Counted from the stretch's first letter, positions 36,121-52,455 are shown. The stretch: 64,000 nt of DNA from Bog-105 sp965277855 (GCA_965277855.1 OZ255847.1:1240001-1304000), one strand, 5' to 3'. Made by a program: numbers and translations. Notes: a model not told the origin generated them from the sequence alone.

Positions 36121-37170
36121 TCAAAGACCTGCCGAAGCCGACGCGGTGCGCGGTTGATCGGCAAGTTCGTCATCTTCGATGTGCGCGAAACGCTGCGTAT
36201 TGTGCAGGTAGTAATACACACACAACAGAGTCAGCATAAAGATCGCCAGAACCACCATCCCGATGGCAAATCGTTCCAGCTGGCGGATCGGCGCGGCAGC
36301 CTGATGCTCGTCCTGACTAACCGTCACGACCCACGCCAGGTTGGGAAAATGCTGTTTCAGGCCCGTTCCGGCGTAACCGACAATCGACTGCCCGCGCGCT
36401 ACATCGGCCATCACCCAGCCTGCTTTTGTGCCCTGATTGGCGCCCAGAGCATCCCGTACATAATCAAACTCCGGCGATTTTACACGCGCAAACACATCGG
36501 CATTTGGCCCGCTGACAATGTTGCCGTCATCGTTGATCAGAGCCGCGCGCGCTCCTCCGCCAATCTGCTGCTGCCGGAAAGGCGCCAGCACATCAGAGAT
36601 GTTAACGGCCGCGTTTAACACTCCGATGGTTTGCCCAGACGGGTCAGTAACCGGTATGCCAACGTTGACATAGTACGACTTGGTGATTTCGTCATCGATG
36701 ATCTCGCTGACCTTAGTCGCGCCCTGGCCGTTGTTGTAAACGGATTGCCAGTTGGCATCCTGCGCATACGAAAGCTGTGACGGACGCTGCGAAGAAGCAA
36801 CCACGTTCCCGTTTGCATTGGTCACGATGATCGAAAGGAACCGTGGATCGAGTGCTTTATGCTGCCGCAGGATCTGCGACGCAGCCGAATCAGGTGACTT
36901 TTCTTGCGCCGTAGCCGAAGCCGCATTCACCACGGCGGGATTGCTGGCCAGAATGCCTACATCCGTGAGGCGCTCACGCATAAATTGCGTGACCTGGTTT
37001 GCAAACAGTTGGGCCATCGACTGATAATTCGAGCCAACGGCGTTATCCAGTGATTTATCGCTGCGCTGAGTAAATACCAGACCGATGATGCTCAGCGGCA
37101 CGATGATGAGAATCAACGCAAGCAGTAGCTTGGTGAGTGAGACACGCACTTCTAGGCGGTCCATTGACAT
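36121..37170 (-). CDS. membrane-bound double-Cache sensor without an output domain
   Basis: 349 residues. A membrane helix at about 13-33 (LLLALILIIVPLSIIGLVF) and another at about 300-322 flank a ~265-residue periplasmic region with dCache_1 features: ITKSYYVNVGIPVTDPSGQTIG (in pieces) and AALINDDGNIVSG. After the second helix only ~27 residues remain, with no HAMP, kinase, GGDEF or methyl-accepting domain. It should bind a small ligand outside the membrane and pass the signal to a separate protein. No such partner is adjacent. The last codons keep a normal stop, so truncation is not obvious. Confidence 0.85.
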   Translation of the reverse strand: MSMDRLEVRVSLTKLLLALILIIVPLSIIGLVFTQRSDKSLDNAVGSNYQSMAQLFANQVTQFMRERLTDVGILASNPAVVNAASATAQEKSPDSAASQILRQHKALDPRFLSIIVTNANGNVVASSQRPSQLSYAQDANWQSVYNNGQGATKVSEIIDDEITKSYYVNVGIPVTDPSGQTIGVLNAAVNISDVLAPFRQQQIGGGARAALINDDGNIVSGPNADVFARVKSPEFDYVRDALGANQGTKAGWVMADVARGQSIVGYAGTGLKQHFPNLAWVVTVSQDEHQAAAPIRQLERFAIGMVVLAIFMLTLLCVYYYLHNTQRFAHIEDDELADQPRTASASAGL

Positions 37171-37278
37171 GGCAGACCTCCAGTTAGGTCTTTCGAATAC
37201 GTGCCATGCCCCGGGTCGCGGCCTGACGTCTATTCGCCCAGTCGTGCTCGGCCTACATGGCCGTTCCCGCTTAAATCA

Positions 37279-37294
37279 TACTCCAATTGGAGTA
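37279..37294. promoter_or_regulatory. 16-bp perfect palindrome, candidate operator
   Basis: TACTCCAATTGGAGTA is fully self-complementary. It lies in the 139-bp intergenic stretch, 109 bp upstream of the cache-sensor start and 15 bp after the VOC gene stop on the same strand. There is no T-run, so it is not a terminator. CTCC...GGAG half sites recall MerR-family operators, but the spacing is not the usual one, and no regulator gene is adjacent. Role is inferred only from symmetry and position. Confidence 0.35.
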
Positions 37295-37309
37295 GCGTGG
37301 CACAACCTA

Positions 37310-37675
37310 TTATGTCGCCGAACTCACCACAAAGCTGTTCCCATCCGGATCCTTCAAGATGGCGAACTTACCCCACGGCTGCTCCTGCGGCGGACTGCTG
37401 AACTCCACCCCACGAGATTTAAGCTCTTCGTACGTTGCCTCCAGATCATCACAGGCTAGCGATGTATTCACAAAAGTGCCGATACGATTCTCCTGTCCTT
37501 CGGGTGTAAACAAAACTACGCCCGTTTCCGCGCCAGGAATCGCGAGCTCAATCCAGCGCTGCGGACCCATAGGCTGATCCGTCTTCAACGTAAAGCCAAG
37601 TTTTTCTGTATAAAAACGCAGTGCGCGCTCCTGATCGCTTACGCAAACGCCGAGAAACTTCACCTGTTTAATCAT
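37310..37675 (-). CDS. VOC-superfamily (glyoxalase/bleomycin-resistance-like) protein
   Basis: 121 residues from the ATG at 37675; an upstream extension of the frame is not conserved in style. Two beta-alpha-beta-beta-beta repeats: VKFLGVCVSDQERALRFYTEKLGF at the start, then TFVNTSLACDDLEATYEELKSRGVEF and the final ILKDPDGNSFVV. It has the size of single-domain VOC proteins that bind a metal and act on small molecules. The metal His/Glu pattern is not clear enough to name a reaction. It stands alone on the minus strand and is divergent from hicAB. Confidence 0.88.
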   Translation of the reverse strand: MIKQVKFLGVCVSDQERALRFYTEKLGFTLKTDQPMGPQRWIELAIPGAETGVVLFTPEGQENRIGTFVNTSLACDDLEATYEELKSRGVEFSSPPQEQPWGKFAILKDPDGNSFVVSSAT

Positions 37676-37805
37676 GATGATTGTCTTAGCACAAATAAGG
37701 CGGCAGCTCAAAGATAAGCGTTCTTGCGATCCTTAACGCCGAGGATGCGGCGCCCGTCGCCAGCAGGTGAGAAGAAGATGAGAGCGATAATTGAGAGTAG
37801 AAGCC

Positions 37806-38006
37806 GTGCCCATTAAAGTACGAGAGATCATCCGGGCCATCGAATCGGATGGCTGGCGGCAGGTCGCTCAAGCAGGGAGCCATCGGCAATTCAAACATCC
37901 GGTGAAGCGGGGGCGGGTCACCGTTCCCGGCAAACCGAGCGAAGCATCTGGAACCAAGCACAGATTGAGAGGACGAACAAATGAGCGAATACACAGTAAT
38001 CATTGA
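37806..38006 (+). pseudogene. hicA: hicA toxin gene with an apparent 3' frameshift/deletion
   Basis: From the GTG at 37806 the first ~46 residues are standard HicA: IKVREIIRAIESDGW, then GSHRQFKHP with the catalytic His, and VTVPGKPSEA. After that the frame leaves the family and runs 25 bp into hicB. A different frame over 37952-37984 reads WNQAQIERTNK and stops with TGA inside an ATGA overlap with hicB, just as intact hicAB pairs do, and resembles the normal HicA C-terminus. The sequence between is shorter than usual (about six to eleven codons missing). So a small deletion has probably broken the last helix. HicA degrades mRNA; whether this product is active is uncertain. Confidence 0.7.
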
Positions 38007-38193
38007 GAGCGGGCCCAATAATTTCAGCGTCTGGGTGCCCGATCTTCCCGGCTGTGTTTCGACCGGAGATACGGTCGAAGAAGCGGAAGCCAATATCCGT
38101 GAAGCGATCGAGCTTCACCTAGAGGGTATGCGAGAGGATGGCGACCCGATCCCGCAACCGTCGAGCCGGGCGGCGCTCGTCAAAGTCGCCTAG
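37981..38193 (+). CDS. hicB: HicB-family antitoxin
   Basis: 70 residues with the HicB partial RNase-H-like fold: YTVIIESGPNNFSVWVPDLPGCVSTGDT (in pieces), then EEAEANIREAIELHLEGMREDG and a PIPQPSS tail. It has no C-terminal DNA-binding domain, as is usual for the short HicB type. It would neutralise HicA, but the toxin gene before it looks broken, so it may be an orphan antitoxin. The start overlaps the presumed ancestral end of hicA as ATGA. The downstream 142 bp up to rpoC holds the rpoC terminator. Confidence 0.92.
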   Translation: MSEYTVIIESGPNNFSVWVPDLPGCVSTGDTVEEAEANIREAIELHLEGMREDGDPIPQPSSRAALVKVA

Positions 38194-38281
38194 CTAGCCG
38201 ACTCAGGAATATGTAAGTAACAAAAGCACCCCCCCTCCAGCGCCGCTCGCGACCTAAGCCGGAACATCAACAGCAGAATTG

Positions 38282-38310
38282 AAAAAGGCGGCCCATAAAG
38301 GACCGCCTTC
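38282..38310 (-). terminator. intrinsic terminator of the rpoBC operon
   Basis: Read on the minus strand, AAGGCGGTCC pairs with GGGCCGCCTT across a short loop and is followed by a run of Ts (38285-38282). It starts about 25 bp after the rpoC stop. This is a textbook Rho-independent terminator. Confidence 0.88.
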
Positions 38311-38335
38311 TCTTTCTAAATTGCTAGGTAGAGCG

Positions 38336-42574
<4,239 letters not shown>

Positions 42575-42621
42575 GAATTGTCCTTAGAAATCTCAAACTA
42601 GCGTCCCTACTGCAATTTGCC

Positions 42622-42654
42622 TCCGGAGCGTGGGACACCAATCTCCGCTCCGGA
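42622..42654 (-). other. hairpin between rpoB and rpoC
   Basis: TCCGGAGCG (42622-42630) and CGCTCCGGA (42646-42654) form a perfect 9-bp stem with a 15-nt loop in the 95-bp rpoB-rpoC spacer. No T-run follows on the minus strand, so it is not an intrinsic terminator. It could be an RNase cleavage site or stabilise the rpoC mRNA end. Function is not shown by sequence. Confidence 0.45.
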
Positions 42655-42669
42655 ACCAGTTTCGTTGTC

Positions 42670-46977
<4,308 letters not shown>

Positions 46978-47450
46978 CTACGCTTGTCCTTTTAGGAAAC
47001 CAATGACTTGAGTGACGACATTTCAGCAGCACGCTGCACACGGCCGGAACTGATGGTGGCCAGGGATTACAAACCCGGCAGACCTGCCGCGGATTCGAAA
47101 CCGGAAACGCGGCAATGTGAAAAAGAGTGAGAAAGAACCCCGCTGGATGAACCAATGTTCTTGAAGAAGTTCCTGTGACAGATGTTGAACGGACTTGAGT
47201 ATCTAGGCAATGAGGGAACAAACCTACCAGGCAAAACAAAATCGGGCATGGCAAAGTCCCCGCTAGCCAACTGAGGCCGCGGGGAAATTCTAGAGTACTA
47301 AATTCTTGAACTGAATGCTGGACCGTCCCGGCTCGACGACATCATCATAGTAACACAAAAACAACCGAGCGCATCTACGGAGACGCGACCGGCGGCAAAC
47401 AACTCACCAAACAAGGCGTCCGGAACCGCCGAGCGCCTAGAGCTTTTAAA
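46978..47450. other. 473-bp spacer between rplL and rpoB
   Basis: No open frame here has the character of a gene. I see no strong terminator: the nearest candidate, GGCG...CGCC followed by TTGTTT just past rplL, is weak, as would suit an attenuator that lets some transcription through. A second promoter for rpoBC could lie here, but no clean -35/-10 pair stands out. In many bacteria this spacer holds attenuation or mRNA processing, which is only an analogy. Confidence 0.4.
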
Positions 47451-47834
47451 CTACTTAACCTCGACGGTCGCGCCCGCATCGACGAATTTCTTCTTGATCG
47501 TCTCTGCTTCTTCCTTATTAATGCCTTCCTTGATCGGCTTGGGTGCACCATCCACCAGGTCCTTCGCTTCCTTCAATCCGAGGCTGGTTACTTCGCGCAC
47601 GGCTTTAATAACATTGATCTTGTTAGCGCCCGCCGCCGTGAGCACCACGGTGAATTCGGTCTTTTCCTCGGCCGGTGCTGCCGCTGCCGCCGCGCCGCCC
47701 GCCGGAGCCGCTACCGAAACCGATGCCGCTGCCGCCGATACGCCCAGTTTCTCTTCGAGCATTTTGACCAGCTGCGAAGCTTCGAGCAACGTCAGGCCCT
47801 GAATCTGTTCTGCAATTACGTTAATGTCCGCCAT
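47451..47834 (-). CDS. rplL: ribosomal protein L7/L12
   Basis: 127 residues. The N-terminal dimerisation helix is followed by an Ala-rich hinge (about 35-57) and the C-terminal domain EEKTEFTVVL, NKINVIKAVREVTSLGLKEAKDLVDGAPKPIKEG (in pieces). This is the stalk protein that recruits translation GTPases. It follows rplJ by 50 bp on the same strand, the standard order. All features are normal. Confidence 0.97.
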   Translation of the reverse strand: MADINVIAEQIQGLTLLEASQLVKMLEEKLGVSAAAASVSVAAPAGGAAAAAAPAEEKTEFTVVLTAAGANKINVIKAVREVTSLGLKEAKDLVDGAPKPIKEGINKEEAETIKKKFVDAGATVEVK

Positions 47835-47884
47835 TTTCTCTCTACTTTCTCTCTTGTTTCAGTCACAGGCCAGCACAGCCCGGT

Positions 47885-48412
47885 TTATTGTTGGAACTTG
47901 TTTTCCTTGGCCGCCTGATCCAGCACGATAGCCAAATTGCGGCCGACGCCGTTGATCGACGTGACCAGGCGTGTAGCTGCAGCATTAATCAGAAAGAGCA
48001 GCTTCGCGTAAATCTCTTCCTTCGGCGGCATGGCGGCCAGATCGCCAATGCCCTTGAGATCGATCACGCGGCCTTCGACCATCCCGGCCTTGAAGTTAAA
48101 CGCGGGATTCGTCTTCGAGTACGCGGTAAGCGCTTTCGCCAGCGCCACCGGATCTTTCGCCGTATACGCCAGCGAGGTCATGCCCTTCAGGTCGCCCAGC
48201 AGGTCGCTGGTGTCCGTACCTTCACTCGCCTTGGCTGCCAGATTATTTTTAATAACTTTATAGCCGCCGCCCGCCTGTCGCACCGTCTTACGCAGTTCGA
48301 AATCCTGGCTGACCGTCATCTTCTCGTAGCTGGTGACGAAGATGTTTTTGTTTTCGGCGATCGCCTTCTTAAGATCTTCCAGATCTTTCTTCTTATCGTC
48401 TTTGTTTTTCAT
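47885..48412 (-). CDS. rplJ: ribosomal protein L10
   Basis: 175 residues. KKDLEDLKKAIAENKNIFVTSYEKM, then QDFELRKTVRQAGGGYKVIKNNLAAKA and FKAGMVEGRVIDLKGIGDLAAMP (each in pieces) are typical of L10. The C-terminal helix that binds L7/L12 dimers is present. It anchors the ribosomal stalk and commonly autoregulates its operon. It begins 6 bp after rplA ends, so the two are likely coupled. Confidence 0.97.
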   Translation of the reverse strand: MKNKDDKKKDLEDLKKAIAENKNIFVTSYEKMTVSQDFELRKTVRQAGGGYKVIKNNLAAKASEGTDTSDLLGDLKGMTSLAYTAKDPVALAKALTAYSKTNPAFNFKAGMVEGRVIDLKGIGDLAAMPPKEEIYAKLLFLINAAATRLVTSINGVGRNLAIVLDQAAKENKFQQ

Positions 48413-48418
48413 CTCGCC

Positions 48419-49129
48419 TTATACAATCGCCTTGGCGTTAAACGCCGTCACATCGAGCGGTACACCCGGGCTCATGGTCGAACAGAGCGTTGCGCTCTTG
48501 ACGTATTTTCCTTTGGCCGCCGATGGCTTGGCCCGAATCACCGCTTGAATGAGACTGTTGGTGTTCTCGAGCAGCTTGCCGTTTTCGAAGCTGACTTTTC
48601 CCACGGGCGCGTGAATCACGCCGGTCTTGTCCACGCGAAATTCCACCTTACCGGCTTTAATTTCCTGGATCGCGTTTCTCACATCGGTAGTAACGGTGCC
48701 AGTCTTCGGGTTCGGCATCAGGCCGCGCGGCCCGAGCACTTTACCGAGCCGACCTACCGAGCGCATCATGTCCGGGGTTGAGATCACGGCGTCATAATCG
48801 ATCCAGTTTTCACTCTGGATACGCGTCACCATTTCTTCGCCACCGGCAAAATCCGCGCCCGCTTCCTGCGCTTCGCGAATCTTGTCACCTGAGGCGATCA
48901 CGAGCACGCGCTTGGATTTGCCCAAACCATTCGGCAGCACCACCGTACCGCGCACCATTTGATCGGCATGCTTCGGGTCCACACCGAGGCGCATATGCAC
49001 CTCGACCGTCTCGTCAAACTTCGTGAACTTGATTTTCTGAACGAGAGTAACGGCTTCGGCTAGCTGGTACAGTTTTGCTTCTACCTGCTTGGCCGCGGCT
49101 TCGTACTTCTTCCCGGGCTTTTGACTCAT
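48419..49129 (-). CDS. rplA: ribosomal protein L1
   Basis: 236 residues from the ATG at 49127-49129 (MSQKPGKKYEAAAKQV). The frame extends upstream, but that extension is over non-coding and antisense DNA. FDETVEVHMRLGVDPKHADQMVRG and GRLGKVLGPRGLMPNPKTGTV (in pieces) are the L1 signatures. It is the first gene of the minus-strand cluster rplA-rplJ-rplL-rpoB-rpoC. Unusually, rplK does not precede it; a NIPSNAP-type gene lies there, 91 bp upstream. Confidence 0.97.
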   Translation of the reverse strand: MSQKPGKKYEAAAKQVEAKLYQLAEAVTLVQKIKFTKFDETVEVHMRLGVDPKHADQMVRGTVVLPNGLGKSKRVLVIASGDKIREAQEAGADFAGGEEMVTRIQSENWIDYDAVISTPDMMRSVGRLGKVLGPRGLMPNPKTGTVTTDVRNAIQEIKAGKVEFRVDKTGVIHAPVGKVSFENGKLLENTNSLIQAVIRAKPSAAKGKYVKSATLCSTMSPGVPLDVTAFNAKAIV

Positions 49130-49220
49130 AAAAGGATTGGTCCAAACGGCTCCGATGGCGATACACACACCCTTGCCTCCCAAAATTGGCTGGAAACCTT
49201 CGATCAGAATACCACAAGGG

Positions 49221-50003
49221 TTAGCGAATGGCCGAAAAAGAGAGCGGGGCCAGGATGACGTTGTTGATATTGGCCACGATCTGAGGATCCGTGAGCTCGG
49301 GCTGCGTGCTAAGCTTTTTCCACTCCGGATCGCTGATAAAGCTTTTCCAGAGGCGGTCGCGCGCGGCGAGATCATCGTACGACAACATGTACATCAAGTT
49401 GGGCTGCCTGGGGCCCACAATCGTCTCGCCGAAAAACACGGGGCGGAAACCAAGGCGCTCGAAGATGCCCGCTTCTCCGTGATTAAACATCCCCACTTTG
49501 CGGGTCAGAGTCGAAAACGATTGCGACTCATACGTGCGAAGTTCAAAGGTGCGCGGTGGTTTGTCGCCGGATTCAAGAATCGTCGGCTGCGGCATCACGT
49601 CGAAACTGCGCAGCAGGCTGCTTTCGACGCGCACGAAGGGTAGGCCCGGGCCGGAGTTGAGCTGTTCGAGCGATTGGCTGTGTTCCGTGTCTGCGCTCAA
49701 CTTCGTCACGCTCCCCTGCATCGCAGCCAGCGAAGCGTGCTGCGTCAGCGTAACGTAGCAGGGACTATCGGGACCGATGACGATCGAGAAGGCACCGCAC
49801 AGTTTAGCGCCCGAGCGGGACAGGGCCGGCGCGAGCCCGTGCTCCAGATATTCAGAAACGCGCGCGCCCTGCTTTTCAGGCGTGTTATGGAGACGCCAGA
49901 ACTTTATTTCGAGCCAGGTGTTAGGGGGTTCGGAGTGGCCTTCTTGACCCATAAGAGTAGAGGCGGTGAGCGCAGCTAGGACCTGTCGGCGATGCATGCT
50001 CAC
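49221..50003 (-). CDS. NIPSNAP-family secreted protein
   Basis: 260 residues from a GTG, or from an ATG six bases on (MHRRQVLAALTASTLMG). The N-terminus has a basic pair followed by a hydrophobic stretch, like a Tat or Sec signal. Two ferredoxin-like halves follow: WLEIKFWRLHNTPEKQGARVSEYLEHGLAPAL, and FELRTYESQSFSTLTRKVGMFNHGEAGIFERLGF with GPRQPNLMYMLSYDDLAARD (in pieces), which is the NIPSNAP pattern. The molecular role is unknown. It sits where rplK would be expected but is probably not part of the ribosomal operon. Confidence 0.85.
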   Translation of the reverse strand: MSMHRRQVLAALTASTLMGQEGHSEPPNTWLEIKFWRLHNTPEKQGARVSEYLEHGLAPALSRSGAKLCGAFSIVIGPDSPCYVTLTQHASLAAMQGSVTKLSADTEHSQSLEQLNSGPGLPFVRVESSLLRSFDVMPQPTILESGDKPPRTFELRTYESQSFSTLTRKVGMFNHGEAGIFERLGFRPVFFGETIVGPRQPNLMYMLSYDDLAARDRLWKSFISDPEWKKLSTQPELTDPQIVANINNVILAPLSFSAIR

Positions 50004-50031
50004 GACTGTACAACTTCGACTGTAGAGAACG

Positions 50032-50058
50032 AAGATGGCAGGCTAAAGCCTACCCTAC
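50032..50058. repeat. 27-bp palindromic dispersed repeat, copy 1
   Basis: An exact 27-bp sequence with the core GGCAGGCTAAAGCCTACCC occurs here and again at 53806-53832. The core is an inverted repeat (AGGCT and AGCCT around AA). Copy 1 overlaps the last codon and stop of the winged-helix gene. This looks like a short extragenic palindromic element of the kind mobilised in trans; no transposase is nearby. Confidence 0.85.
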
Positions 50059-50541
50059 GCGCATGGCATGAATCAAAGCTTCCATGTGATCGAGGTACCG
50101 CTCGAATGCTTTGCGCCCCTCGGCCGTGAGACGATACTCGGTTCTCGGCATGCGTCCTTCGAAACTCTTGGTGCATTCGACATACTGCACCTCTTCCAGA
50201 CGCCGCGCGTGAACGCTCAGATTGCCATCCGTGGTCTGCAGCAATTTCTTCAGCTCATTGAAGGTAAGCGATTCGTTGACCGCGAGTGCGCTGACAATGC
50301 CGAGCCGCATGCGTTCGTGAATAATGCGGTCTAGGTGCGGAAGAGATTTTTCAAAAGCAAGCACAGGCTGCGATGCCGCGCCATCAGACGAAAGAGGAAC
50401 ATCAGCGGACTTAGGCGCGGATCGCGAGTCCGTTGTGCGCGCGAGTTCCCGCGCCAGTTCCCCCGCGAGTTCCTTGGATGAGCCCGCTTTGGGCTCGGCG
50501 GCCGGTCCGGTGTCGCTGCGCGCCATGGCCGGTCTAGCCAC
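50050..50541 (-). CDS. winged-helix transcriptional regulator (HTH_34-like)
   Basis: 163 residues from a GTG with GGAGG just upstream. The first ~68 residues are low-complexity and probably disordered. The C-terminal ~95 residues are a winged helix: LDRIIHERMRLGIVSALAVNESLTFNELKKLLQ, then DGNLSVHARRLEEVQYVECTKSF and RTEYRLTAEGRKAFERYLDHM (in pieces). It resembles the MarR/ArsR-like DNA-binding proteins with a PF13601-type domain. It overlaps the preceding membrane-protein gene by 8 bp; this pairing is recurrent in Acidobacteriota, so it probably controls its own operon. Its stop lies in a 27-bp repeat. Confidence 0.82.
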   Translation of the reverse strand: MARPAMARSDTGPAAEPKAGSSKELAGELARELARTTDSRSAPKSADVPLSSDGAASQPVLAFEKSLPHLDRIIHERMRLGIVSALAVNESLTFNELKKLLQTTDGNLSVHARRLEEVQYVECTKSFEGRMPRTEYRLTAEGRKAFERYLDHMEALIHAMRVG

Positions 50542-51142
50542 CGTGCCTCCGCGCGATCACCACGCCGAACACAATATGTAAAAGACCAAAACCGAAAATG
50601 AGGAACCAGTTTCCCCAGGCCAGAGGAGAGGCAAGCGAGGCTGCTCCCACCAGCATGAAACAAAGTCCCATGACGGGCACAATGCGGACGGAGAAAGCTC
50701 CGCCCGTAACCACGGCGGCGCCATAAAGCAGAAGCCAGAGGCCTGGCAAAATGATGAGTTGATCCAGGCGGTACAAGACTACTGTCAGAACCGCGCCCGC
50801 AATCAGCGGCGGCACGAAGCTCAACAGCGCGCGCCGGGCCGCCTTAGTATGGAGCGAAAGATCGAGGCGTTTCGATTTCAGACGCACCGCCAGAAAGGCC
50901 AGCAGCGAGGCGACGGCAGATTCAGCCAGCCAGATCAAAAAGGCGCGGTGAGTAGGAAGCCCGGCGGCCAGGACGCCCGCCCCCAGCGCGGACAATCCGA
51001 TCAGAACGCCGCCCCAGCCGGGCACTGCGGTAAAAGAGGCGGCGCGCTCCATTGTGTCGCGTATGAAACGCAAATTATCGGCAGCTCGCCGGTCGATCGG
51101 GACGGGCTCCTTCAGCACGCGAGCACGCTGCGCGAAAGCCAT
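50534..51142 (-). CDS. multi-pass membrane protein paired with a winged-helix regulator
   Basis: 202 residues. A ~35-residue cytoplasmic N-terminus (RRAADNLRFIRDTMERAASFTAVPG) is followed by about six hydrophobic segments, at roughly 44-62, 69-84, 107-122, 130-145, 152-170 and 178-195. I recognise no enzymatic motif. It shares an 8-bp overlap with the winged-helix regulator gene downstream, so they are made together. Such proteins appear next to similar regulators in related genomes, which suggests a membrane partner of the regulator, but the function is unknown. Confidence 0.78.
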   Translation of the reverse strand: MAFAQRARVLKEPVPIDRRAADNLRFIRDTMERAASFTAVPGWGGVLIGLSALGAGVLAAGLPTHRAFLIWLAESAVASLLAFLAVRLKSKRLDLSLHTKAARRALLSFVPPLIAGAVLTVVLYRLDQLIILPGLWLLLYGAAVVTGGAFSVRIVPVMGLCFMLVGAASLASPLAWGNWFLIFGFGLLHIVFGVVIARRHGG

Positions 51143-51264
51143 AGGTCGAGTATAGCCGAAAGGAAGTGCTTTGCCGGATAAAGAGCCGGGCCTGCCGCGC
51201 TGAACCGTTTGCGTACCGATAGTACGATTTGGGAGCCAATCCGCGTCAGGAATGAGGAGAGATT

Positions 51265-52032
51265 ATGCGACTCGAAGGCAAAGTAGCTATCGTAACGGGT
51301 TCGGCTACCGGTATTGGGCAAGGCATCGCGAAACGGTTTGCCCAAGAAGGGGCCGCGATTGTAGTCGATTATGTCGGCAACGCGAACACCCCGCAGGAAA
51401 CCGTAAGCGCGATTCAGTCGGCAGGTGGCCAGGTGATAGCCGTTGCAGCCGACATCACCGACGAGAAGCAGGTCCAGAACCTCTTCGAGAAGGCCATCGA
51501 GAGCTTTCGCGCGGTCGACATCGTCGTCAACAATGCGGGTGTTGAAAAGAAATTTGCCTTCGTCGACTACCCGATTGCGGAGGCGCGCAAGATCATTGAG
51601 GTAAATTTGATCGGCCCTTTTCTCGTCTCCCAGGCGGCGGCCCGGCAGATGATCAAGCAAGGCAAGGGCGGACGGATCATTAACATCTCCTCCGTCCATG
51701 AAGATGTCGCCATGCCTACCAACGCGGCGTACTGCGCGTCCAAAGGCGGCATTCGAATGCTCACCCGGACCATCGCAGTTGAGTTGGCGCCCCACAAGAT
51801 CACCGTAAACAACATTGGGCCCGGCGCGATTTACACTCCCATCGATGCGGACATCGAGGCTAACCCGGAGTTGGAAAAGGCTTTGATGGCGGAGATTCCG
51901 CTGAATCGTTGGGGAAAACCGGAAGAGGTGGCTGGACTGGCCGTTTATCTGGCTTCGGACGAAGCTGGTTATGTGACGGGGGCGAGTTACTTCATCGACG
52001 GCGGAATGATGCGGCAGTCAGGTAGTTATTGA
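51265..52032 (+). CDS. short-chain dehydrogenase/reductase
   Basis: 255 residues with the classical SDR pattern: cofactor site TGSATGIGQG (11-20), DITDEKQVQ, VVNNAGVE (86-93), and the catalytic set Ser in IINISS with YCASK giving Tyr and Lys. The end FIDGGMM is typical. It resembles glucose 1-dehydrogenase and 3-ketoacyl-ACP reductase branches, and the substrate cannot be fixed. GGAG lies upstream of the ATG. It stands alone between divergent and convergent neighbours. Confidence 0.92.
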   Translation: MRLEGKVAIVTGSATGIGQGIAKRFAQEGAAIVVDYVGNANTPQETVSAIQSAGGQVIAVAADITDEKQVQNLFEKAIESFRAVDIVVNNAGVEKKFAFVDYPIAEARKIIEVNLIGPFLVSQAAARQMIKQGKGGRIINISSVHEDVAMPTNAAYCASKGGIRMLTRTIAVELAPHKITVNNIGPGAIYTPIDADIEANPELEKALMAEIPLNRWGKPEEVAGLAVYLASDEAGYVTGASYFIDGGMMRQSGSY

Positions 52033-52083
52033 TTGGAAGGCTGGCATACAGGGCCAGCCGCCACTAGACTTGCTTCGAAATTG

Positions 52084-52455
52084 TTACTTAGAGGCGAGCG
52101 TCAAGGTGCGCTGCGACAGATGGACGGGCACAGCCCGCGTTCCCTCCCCTTCGACCGAGACGCCCGTGAGATACTCGCGGCTTTCATTATTTGTAAAGTG
52201 AAGCCCGGAGGTTTCGCCGTACTTAGTCGCTTCAAAAGGCGTGGAGAGGACTGCGGCGGCTTTGCCCCGGCCCTGTACCGTGATAATTCCGGTCTCGGTT
52301 TGGCTCACGCTGTATTCGCCCGGCGTGAACTGCTGACCGGCGACGACAAACGCGAACGGCACTGTAACCTTGAGGTAGTGGCTGTTCTCGGCGCCAAAAG
52401 CTGCCCCCGCGGAGGCGAGGACACCGAGAATGGTAAATGTTTTAAACAGTTTCAT
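52084..52455 (-). CDS. small secreted beta-rich protein, unknown function
   Basis: 123 residues with a signal peptide (about 1-21, ending in AFGA). The mature part is beta-rich: YLKVTVPFAFVVAGQQFTPGEYSVSQ, ITVQGRGKAAAVL, TSGLHFTNNESREYLTGVSV (in pieces). The pattern FxFxVxGxxFxxGxYxV is recurrent in secreted acidobacterial proteins of no known role. GAAGGAG lies upstream of the ATG. It stands alone. Confidence 0.8.
   Translation of the reverse strand: MKLFKTFTILGVLASAGAAFGAENSHYLKVTVPFAFVVAGQQFTPGEYSVSQTETGIITVQGRGKAAAVLSTPFEATKYGETSGLHFTNNESREYLTGVSVEGEGTRAVPVHLSQRTLTLASK

Noticed and set aside
49130..49375. Longer N-terminus for ribosomal protein L1
   Set aside because: L1 begins at MSQKPGKKY in style and length (236 residues), and the extension is antisense to the NIPSNAP gene.
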